Shown: piece by piece, positions 55,974 to 64,000 of the stretch
How the letters are laid out: the number at the start of each line of letters is the position of its first letter
How positions within the stretch are numbered: position 1 is the stretch's first letter
DNA from: Actinomucor elegans
Lineage: Eukaryota > Mucoromycota > Mucoromycetes > Mucorales > Mucoraceae
Length of the DNA: 64,000 nt
Assembly: GCA_026027325.1 (NCBI GenBank)
Contig: JAMSLZ010000006.1
Location: 868,001-932,000 of the forward strand
Reading direction: 5' to 3'
Program-made: the position numbers and the translations under genes
The notes under the pieces: model-generated
Databases searched by the model: none
Seen by the model: only the letters and a program-made list of their open reading frames with translations
What the model was told of the DNA's origin: nothing

Positions 55974-57860
55974 ATTCCATCATAAACTTTTTTTATGATA
56001 CAAACCTATACTATATGCTTATAAATATACGCTCACCATACACTCTCACATAACCCCTAAGATATTTATTCATATTAACATCTACATCTACACACTCACA
56101 CTCACAAAAAAAAAACACTATATCCCATTTTCTTTATCATTATCTCTCGTTGCAACTGAAAAATCCTGGAGAGAGACAATAAAGAATAAAAGTGGCACTA
56201 CTTTTGTAACAACCCAAAACTTATCTTTGCATATCTATCTTTTGTTAACTGCACTTCAAAAGACTTTTTTATTCTCAAGTACTTGAAGAACACAGCTTGT
56301 AATATTAAAACAAGTAGTCTAGAGTAGTTAGTTCATTTTAACCAAATTAACTAGCCCCAAAATATGAGCGAATACACATGTCCTCAAATACCAAAACCGA
56401 CTTTATCTAAGCAATCTGTGAAGCGAGATCAGTCGATTATTCTCAAGCAAAACAGAAAAAAAATTATTTTCTTTTGGATCAATAAGCTTTTATCACCATA
56501 CGTTGATATTGACAGATGGCGACGAAAGTTAGTATGCACTAGGATTGAATTTCTATTCTGTTATCTAATATTTGAATAGCCTAAAAGCGCTGTTATACAG
56601 ATAGTGTCTTAATAACACTTGCCCAGTAGATGCTTGTGCGTCGAATGATATAAATGTAGCGATATTTTTTTTTAACATCATGGATGTTTCTTCAAGAGAT
56701 TAGTATATTCTATTCTATTTATCATAGTCAATCCATTGGTTTATAAGGAAAACAATACATACCTTCAAAAAACACGTAACAGAATTGTATCACAAATCAT
56801 GTCTCTAAAATACTGTCAGTATTGTCAAAATGTCATATCAAGGTCATTCCATCATTATGCTATTGCGCCGTTTTAATTGGCTGTAAAATTAAAAATGAAA
56901 GGCTTCCCCTAATAATATATTCATAAAGACAATGTAAAATCGCACAATTCTACATTTGTTGGTTTATTTAGGTTTAATGTCGTCTCTAACGATTATTGCA
57001 TGTTCACGATGAATCATTGTACCTACTACGGCCATTATTTGACTGAAATATAACACATATCCCGCTTTTCAAGATGCGCTGCAAATAGCGCGCATGCCAA
57101 TACTTCCTTGAGTGATTCCTATCCAATATTGCATCTGATACATAATACATGTTCAGAACACTCTACAAATTTTATTAGGACCTTTATTTTATAAGAATGT
57201 AACGAGTATACCATACCCGAAAAATCAGCAGTGAACATTATTTACATTTCGAGTAAGCTGGATCGATGGGGTCTCTTGAAAGATCGCCATTAGTTGTCGC
57301 ATATGTACTTATTTCATGTTCAGGACGAACATTTTTGTTTTGAAGCATTCATTTTGTCTCTATGTTTGTTGATTCAATTACTATCAATCCAATGGCTGAT
57401 TTTCCCCTCTAGTTATTTAAATAGTCACTCGGTAGTAGCATTTCTAATTACAAGGTCACTGATTATATAAACTATCGGCCTTGTCATCGACTGACTGTAG
57501 TTACAAGATACATCTTGACCGATAGCACGCATGTTTAGGCGTACAGTGATTGCCTTAGAAGCGCGTTATATATAGACGCTATTACTAATCATAGGCCCAT
57601 CATTTCAATGCCTATACGTTTTAGATGTGCAAATACCATATTACCTTTCCTGTATTTTATGATCCCACTCCTACTTTCAAATCAAAAACCTATTATGATT
57701 CTTGCTCCTGAGGCTGTTTACATGGTCATTCACCATGATAACGGTCTATTTATAATTGCCTTGTCATACAGTATTACAAACTTGTTATTCAAAACCAGAG
57801 CTTTCTCTCTTTTCTCTCTCGCTTTTTTTTCCTTTGCAACTTTTTTTTTCTCGAGTCGAA
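55974..57860. other. Intergenic region enolase to dipeptidyl aminopeptidase
   Basis: About 1.9 kb. It holds one reversed dispersed repeat copy (57119-57165). A 71-codon frame at 56364-56579 (MSEYTCPQIPKPTL...) starts in a plausible setting but has no recognised homology, and I do not call it. The C/T-rich block at 57795-57855 precedes the next start. Confidence 0.55.
57119..57165 (-). repeat. Dispersed intergenic repeat, copy 19 (reversed)
   Basis: CTATCCAATATTGCATCTG then ATACATAATACATGTTCAGA; the GATCT end is lost. Confidence 0.55.
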
Positions 57861-60800
57861 ATGACTTCTCGAGACTATTTTGCTAATGTTGATGAAGAAT
57901 CGGGATCACAAGCTTCTGAATTGCAAAAGAGACGCTTGTTAGACCCGATTACTAGTGATTCCGAAGAAGAGCCTTATTTTTACGTTGAAGGGAAAGAATT
58001 GACCAGCACGGATTATAGCTTTCAAAAAAAGGTATATTTTCATTGTCATATATGCATTATAGATCCTGAATAAACAAAAAAAAAAAAAAAAAAAAAATCG
58101 TTAGGGTTTTAATTGGATATGTGTGGGGTTCATATCTATCTTACTTTTGGCCTGGATCCTTTGGACTGTTTCGATCGCAAAGTTATTTTCAGGATGTAAG
58201 AAACGCTATTTTTAAAACATGGATGTCTTTCTGTATTAATCTGAGTTTTATAGTTGCTGCTTCTGAAGGTATCGAGCATCAAGAGGATGAAACTATGCGT
58301 CATTTAAAAAAGTTTCAGTTTGATGATATCTTTAACAGTTCGTTTGCTGTTAAAAGAACAAACTTAGTATGGGTCGAAAATGGTAAGATCGAATGTATTT
58401 AATTGATCTAATAACTAAACAAGAACACAGACCCCAGAGATGGTATCTATACTTACAGAGATCCCAACTCGAATGATATTCTATTAGAATCAATTGAAGA
58501 TAGAAAGAGTCAAGTGTTTGTAGAAGAAAGAGATCTCGTAAAAAATAATTCTTTGCATTATAAAATGAGCTGTAACTGATCCGGTTGTTTATGACAGAGA
58601 ATCGGCGAAAACGAAACAGCCCTCAGAGTTGAATCTTTTGAACTCTCTCATGATGCTCAATACCTATTACTTAAAACAAACATCTCCGCGGTAAAAAATA
58701 ATAATAGGAAGAGCATCCCAATCAAGCACTGTGCTAACTTACTTTATGTATAAAGCAATGGAGACATTCTGCTTTGTTCAACGCTTACATTTATCGTGTA
58801 TCTGATAAGAAGATCACTCCTTTAGTTGGTTCTTTAACCATTGATACTCCATCTCAAATCTCATATGCTGCATGGAGTCCTACAGGCCATCAATTGGTAA
58901 TAGCAGATTCACATGACTTCTCAATTGATACTGAATTACCATTTATGTAGGCTTATGTGTTAAATAATGACATCTATATCACTGATTTACAAAAGCACAA
59001 GCGTGTTACTTTTGATGGTTCTCGTACCGTGTTCAACGGTATTCCTGACTGGGTTTATGAAGGTATATATCACATATCTCTTAACAAACTTCAACTCATC
59101 AATATGTTCATGATTAGAGGAAGTCTTGGAATCTAATTTCGCTTTATGGTGGGCACCCGACTCTTCTCATTTGGCCTTTCTGAAACTGGATGAAACCAAA
59201 GTACCAGAATACCAATTGCAAATGTACACATTCGACCATAACGCCTCTTACCCCAAGCAGAACAATATCAAATACCCTAAAGCTGGTGCACCCAACCCAC
59301 TTGTTTCTTTACACGTCTATTCACTCTCTGCAAACCGTATTATTACTGCTTCTACCACATCGGCTCTTGAATCTTACATTAGCATTATGCAGACTAGCGA
59401 CTTTACTGACTTTAAAGAGGACGATCGACTCATCATTGGTGTTACTTGGGCCACTGATTCACATACCCAGCTCTTGTTTAAACAAACAAACCGTATTCAA
59501 GATCACCAATATACCAACATTGTCCATATTGATCCTATTCATTTAGAAAACAGCACAGTGAGGCTGGTACGCGAGTATAAGCCTTCAGATGGTGGCTGGG
59601 TTGATGTGGCTCAATCCATGGTCTACTTGCCTCCCAAAAACAATAGTACACAAGCAGATATTCGCTACCTGGACATTTTAGATAATGAAGACGGCTTTGC
59701 TCATTTAGCTGTTATCACTGTTACCAAGGATAGTCCTAGTAAGGTGTCCTGGTTAACGTCTGGTGACTGGGAAGTGATTGCAGGCACAGTTGAAGTAGAT
59801 GCCAAACGTCAACTAGTGTAAGTTCCAGCCTTTTTTTTTTTGTATATATATATATACTAATGATTTGTATATATTCATTTTGTTTTATCATAGCCATTTC
59901 ATTTCTACAGAAAGATCTCCATTTGAACGCCATTTGTACAAGATTTCCCTTAAAGACAAAGAACCTGCTTCGACAAAAACATGCATCACTTGTCCTGAAG
60001 ACCCTGAGGAACACGCTTATTATTCTGCTTCTTTCTCTCCTAAATCAGGCTACTATATCTTGAATTATGAAGGGCCTGGTATTCCTAATACCATCGTCAA
60101 AAAAGTAGATGATCCATCCTTTAGAGCTGTTTTACAAGACAATCTTGACTTGAGAACTTTATTGAAGGATTATGATTTGCCAAAGACCCATATGAGAACT
60201 GTTTCTAGCGGAGGAATTGGTAAGTGATTCAACACAAAAGAAAAAAAAAAAAGAAAGCTTCTTGATAAAGATAACTAATATGAGGGGTTGATAGAAATGA
60301 CCGCTATGGAATTGGTCCCTGCAGATTTTGACGCCAAAAAGAAGTATCCAGTCTTGTTCCATGTGTATGGTGGACCCGGTTCTCAATTGGTATCGTATCG
60401 CTTTGATTTAAGCTGGCAAACGTTTGTAGCAAGTCAATTGGGCTTTATCGTTGTAACTGTAAGTGGATTGTATAACTTGGAAAGTGCAAACTTCTCATGA
60501 GTGTAATACAGGTTGATGGCAGAGGCACTGGATTCCAGGGTAGAAAGTATAGGGTTGGTGTTAGAGGAAGACTTGGTGAGCTTGAAGTAATTGATCAAGT
60601 CAACGCTGGAAGGTATAGTAGCTTCAAATCGAAAATGAATAAACTTCCCCATCATTTAACTCAAAGAGTGAAATAGACATTGGGCTCAATTGGAATATGT
60701 TGATGAGTACAGAATGGCCATTTGGGGCTGGGTAAGTGTTGCGCTTATCATTATCCGATAGGAGTATGATGATTAATAATCCAAACTTTAGTCTTATGGT

Positions 60801-61445
60801 GGTTATATGACTACCAAAGTCATTGAAGCTAATGATGGCGTGTTTACGACTGGTATGGCTGTCGCCCCAGTGACAGACTGGCGTTATTATGGTAAGATGA
60901 TTATCGATGTATTTATTTATTTTTTCACATGATAGCTTATTTTCTTTTTTCTTGGATCTAGATTCGGTTTATACAGAACGTTATATGAAAACGCCAAAGC
61001 TAAACCCTCAGGGCTATGAACAAAGTGCTGTTAATAATATGACTGGCTTCAGAAATGCGAAATACCTTTTAGCTCATGGCACAGGCGATGATAATGGTAA
61101 TAGATGATAATTTTAAGCACCTCACTTGACTTAACAATAGTACTATAGTCCATTTTCAACATACCGCTGTATTGGTGGATAAGCTGACATTAGAAGATAT
61201 CCACAATTATCGCGTACAGATCTATCCTGACAGTAATCACGCTATTAGACATCACAATGCCAACAAAAATGTCTACTATTTACTGACTGAATATCTTATC
61301 GAAAGGTAATGTTTATAAGCTAATACCAAATCAATTGGTGCAACAAACTCATTGTTTCCGTTATAGTTTTGGTGGACATGAATACAAGCATATATATAAC
61401 GAAATGGGTGGGACGTTTTCAGGTCCTTTGCCTAGAGAAGACTGA
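57861..61445 (+). CDS. Dipeptidyl aminopeptidase, type II membrane (Ste13/Dap2-like, S9B)
   Basis: Sixteen exons (57861-58031, 58105-58195, 58254-58382, 58431-58537, 58598-58690, 58756-58896, 58951-59062, 59118-59817, 59894-60219, 60295-60458, 60512-60612, 60677-60731, 60792-60891, 60962-61096, 61149-61305, 61367-61445) give 886 aa. A short acidic cytosolic tail leads to one membrane helix ([17 protein letters not shown], about 61-80). The lumenal part is an eight-bladed propeller ([19 protein letters not shown]) and an alpha/beta hydrolase with the full triad: GWSYGG (Ser about 731), HGTGDDN (Asp about 806), YPDSNH (His about 839). The propeller VSYRFD and YGGPGSQ blocks fit the family. Known role: removes X-Ala/X-Pro dipeptides in late Golgi or vacuole. 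Golgi versus vacuolar placement cannot be settled here. Confidence 0.93.
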
Positions 61446-61598
61446 TAGTAGCGCAGGACGCCCTTGTTTTAAAAATAAATAAATACCTTTTTATTTATTT
61501 TTTATATATATATATATATATTTTTTGCATCACCTTGAACTGGGTTCTTGGGCTAAATCATTTTTTTGCAAACTCTCTTTATTTTTTAATTATATAAT

Positions 61599-62580
61599 AT
61601 GCCGTTAGACGAAGACGACGATAGATTACACATGCTTGCTTCAGAGGAAGATCATCAAACAAGGTCACTTGTATAGTTTATACCCTATAGCATGATTGAT
61701 TGTTAACACGTAAAACAATAATAGCACATTATTACCATCATCGAGGACTCAACATGGTTTAACTAAATCAGAGATCGTACAAGGCATGGCGAATAGATTC
61801 ATGTACTCAAAATTCTACATTGGACTCTACTTGGCACTAGCCATCCTAAGTTTCATTACGATTGTTATGGTAAAAAAAAAAAAAAAAAAAAAAAAAATAG
61901 AACCATTACTTTAAAGTGCATCATTTGTTAATCTTTCTCTCCAAACTATAGTCGTTGAAGGAAACTTGGTAAAATAGCCCAAGCTCTCGGGTTATAAAAC
62001 GCGTGTATTAACTCTCGTATTTGGATAGTCCTTCTATACTATTTATCGTTTTCGAAGCGATCATTAATGTAGCCATGATTGTAGAAGTTACAACGAGATT
62101 GCTAGCGCTTGGCAGAGTAAGTGTCTGAATTGCGTGTAACGTGTTGCATAGTGCACAATTTAAATCGCCTTATTAGAGATACTGGAAGTCCGTTTGGAAC
62201 ATAGTGGATATTGTATTGGTAGGGCTTTGTGCTGTGACATTGATCGTGTTAACGACCGGATGTTCGGTTGGTAAGCGTAGTGAGGCTATCTTTGATACTG
62301 TTTTGCTGGTGATTCGTAATGGATTTCAGTTGTTTCGATTGTTCATGATGTTGAGAAAGTAAGTTCTGTCCTTGGGGCTACACGCAGCTTGAATAACTGA
62401 TACTTCTTTGGTAGAAATCAATATTCACTTCACGCGAGATCAACACGCATAGATTTTGATGATATACCTGACGTTGAACGTGAGCCTTCACTCGAATTTA
62501 CAGCTTTGGATCGAGACAGAGGATTGGATGAAAGCTTCCTAGATGATGAAGACTCTGATAGTGAACAGGGTCGATTATAA
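61599..62580 (+). CDS. Small voltage-sensor-like (Ion_trans) membrane protein
   Basis: Six exons: 61599-61663, 61725-61869, 61952-61968, 62029-62116, 62177-62358, 62415-62580 (220 aa). The third exon is only 17 nt. An acidic N-terminus leads to four membrane helices: FYIGLYLALAILSFITIVM; SILFIVFEAIINVAMIVEVTTRLLAL; IVDIVLVGLCAVTLIVL; and an Arg-bearing S4-like helix LLVIRNGFQLFRLFMMLRK. This is the arrangement of an isolated S1-S4 voltage-sensing domain; no pore loop or S5-S6 follows, only an acidic tail (DRGLDESFLDDEDSDSE). Proteins of this type are conserved in fungi but I know no established function; relation to Hv1 proton channels is possible, though the RxWRxxR motif is not seen. The first donor (GTCACT) is weak but is the only one in phase. 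Confidence 0.75.
61872..61897. repeat. Poly(A) run of 26 nt inside an intron
   Basis: Begins two bases after the GT donor of intron 2 in the voltage-sensor-like gene and is followed at once by TAG. Confidence 0.9.
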
Positions 62581-62713
62581 ATCATATTAAAACAACCATT
62601 TGTACATATTATTTTTCCCCAACTCGTCCCCTTTTTAATAAATCGTCGTTCTATTGTAACAAAAAAAAAACCTTTTATTATTGTCTTTTTTTTTTCAATT
62701 AAAAAGAGAGAAC

Positions 62714-64000
62714 TTAGAGAGCAGCAGTGAAGACTTCGTTAAGGTTCTTGTCAGTAACAGCCTTTTCAAAAGTCTTGCGAAGAGCTTCGAGTTGTTCAGC
62801 AGACTTGTTCTTGGCGAGGATATCATCAAGCTTGAACAATTGACTGTCAATCTCGTCAGCAGTTGCAGGAGCAGCACCAGCAGGTAAAGCATAGTTGTTA
62901 TCCTTGACAATAGCCTTGATAGTCTTCTTTTCCTTCTTGATAGCACGCTTAGCCATCTCCTTGGCCTTCTTGGAATCAGCAGCAGCTTCCTTAGCAGCAG
63001 CCTCGGCCTTTTCGGCAGCGATTCTCTCTTCTTCAGCCTTCTTAGCAGCAGCTTCAGCAGCAGCCTTATCAGCAGCAGCCTTAGCATCCTTCTTGGCATT
63101 TCTCTTCTTCTTTTCTTCGGCCTTGAAGATAGCAATACGAGGATCAACACTTAAACAAGTATCAACGAGTTGACGAAGACGGGCATTATCTTCCTTCTTG
63201 AGTTGAGCACGTTGAGCACGGTTCTTCTTTTCTTGGTAACGCTTATCATCACGGTTATCAGAACCTTCAGCACCTTCCTTGTCAAGCCATTCAAAGGTTC
63301 TCCAAGAATCAAAGTTGTAGAAGAAATCATAGAAACCTTCAACTTCTTCCTTGGAAGAGTTGGCATCACCGAGAGAAGGAACGGGTTGCTTGTTAGAGAA
63401 ACGGGCTTCACGTTCAAATACAGGACGCCATAATTCGTAAAAGTCACCCTTGGATTTGGCAGTAGGAGCATCTTCTTCAAGATGAGCCATACCGAAATCA
63501 ACAGAATCGTATTGACGACGGGTGACAGGGTTCATCAAGGTATCGTAAGCCTTGGCAATACACTTGAAGAAAGCATCATCGTTCTTGTCAGCCTTCTTAT
63601 CAGGATGGTGCAAAAGAACCATACGACGATGGGCCTTTTTGATTTGATCTTCGGTAGCGCTGTAACGGAGCTTGGTTAAACCGAGAACAGCATAGTTATC
63701 TTGGCTCTTCCATTGAGTAGGGTCTTGGTTAACAGTATCGATATCAACATCCTCGTACTCGAATTCAACAGTCTCTTCTTCAACAACTTGGTTAGCCTTC
63801 TCTTGGGCTTGATGAAGTTCGTCTTCAGAGAAAGTACGGTTGTGAGTCTTTCTGCGAGCATGAGCAAGGAAATGACGACCAACAGGTTCAATAAGACGAT
63901 CAGTAGCAGCTAAAAAAAGTCGTGTTTTAGTTGATTAATTACTTCTTTTTTTATTGCAATTAAGAAACTTACGGCTCAAAGAACCGTGGACAACAGAAGC
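62714..64000 (-). CDS. ZUO1: Zuotin, ribosome-associated J-protein (5' end beyond the window)
   Basis: Minus strand; exons seen are 63973 to beyond 64000 and 63909-62714. The visible part is about 407 residues and lacks only the start. In order: LIEPVGRHFLAHARR, QDNYAVLGLTKLRYSATEDQI, the J-domain HPD in LLHHPDKK, FFKCIAKAYDTLMNPVTRRQYD, FYDFFYNFDSWRTFEWLD (zuotin homology), an Ala/Lys/Glu-rich charged helix and a C-terminal helical bundle. Known role: with Ssz1 it forms RAC at the ribosome exit tunnel and recruits Ssb-type Hsp70 to nascent chains. The chain ends FTAAL, like fungal Zuo1. The C-biased codon use again fits high expression. The first-exon start lies outside the window. Confidence 0.95.

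Noticed and set aside
62895..63173. Ala/Leu-rich plus-strand frame opposite Zuotin
   Set aside because: Antisense of the Ala/Lys/Glu helix; hydrophobic by codon complement only.

Overview
The window is nuclear DNA of a filamentous fungus, most likely an early-diverging, Mucorales-like member of Mucoromycota. The evidence is AT-rich intergenic DNA, intron-dense genes with very short introns (mostly 45-90 nt, GTAAGT-like donors and TAG acceptors), and a fungal gene set: IPC synthase, Skt5-type chitin synthase activator, Sfc1 carrier, Ste13/Dap2-type dipeptidyl peptidase, Zuotin. A FAM72 homologue, absent from model yeasts as far as I know, fits an early-diverging lineage. I see no virus, plasmid, CRISPR array or rRNA, and no tRNA gene I can support.

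Layout. 0.3-9.1 kb (plus strand): SAM methyltransferase, COG5, Pfa4-type DHHC palmitoyltransferase, FAM72-like protein. 11-15.4 kb (plus): UBC6 E2, RER1, Nudix hydrolase. 16.6-21 kb (minus): AUR1 and LTV1; then BFR1 (plus) from a shared divergent promoter. 25-27.5 kb: intronless TEX2/Nvj2-like SMP-domain protein. 29.5-32.8 kb (minus): unknown coiled-coil protein and Skt5-like Sel1-repeat protein, divergent from SFC1 (plus, 33.6-34.9 kb). 36.7-39.9 kb: CCA1 (plus) converging on an unknown disordered protein (minus). 42.4-46.8 kb: MCTS1/Tma20, a secreted acidic repeat protein, an unknown protein with a C-terminal membrane segment (minus), and a MIC12/MIC13 MICOS subunit. 46.8-50.3 kb: gene-poor stretch with a decayed zinc-type oxidoreductase. 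50.4-64 kb: SUA5 (minus), ERGIC3/Erv46, enolase, dipeptidyl aminopeptidase, a small voltage-sensor-like membrane protein, and Zuotin (minus), cut by the window end.

Themes. Two sets recur, without sign of operons or a biosynthetic cluster. One is the early secretory pathway and cell surface: COG5, RER1, ERGIC3, UBC6, AUR1, TEX2-like, Pfa4-like, Skt5-like, Ste13/Dap2-like. The other is translation and tRNA/ribosome biogenesis: LTV1, BFR1, CCA1, SUA5, MCTS1, Zuotin. CDS models were assembled by hand from splice sites and reading phase; all complete models sum to a multiple of three.

The main feature that genes do not explain is a dispersed intergenic repeat of about 50-75 bp. I count about 19 copies, all between genes, in both orientations. 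Its core is close to TTCATTCTGAACATGGA, then ACTAATCAGATGTGACATTT, then CCGAGATCGACCGAGATCT. Other points are introns carrying 21-26 nt poly(A) runs, 11- and 17-nt micro-exons, and a GC-AG intron in CCA1.
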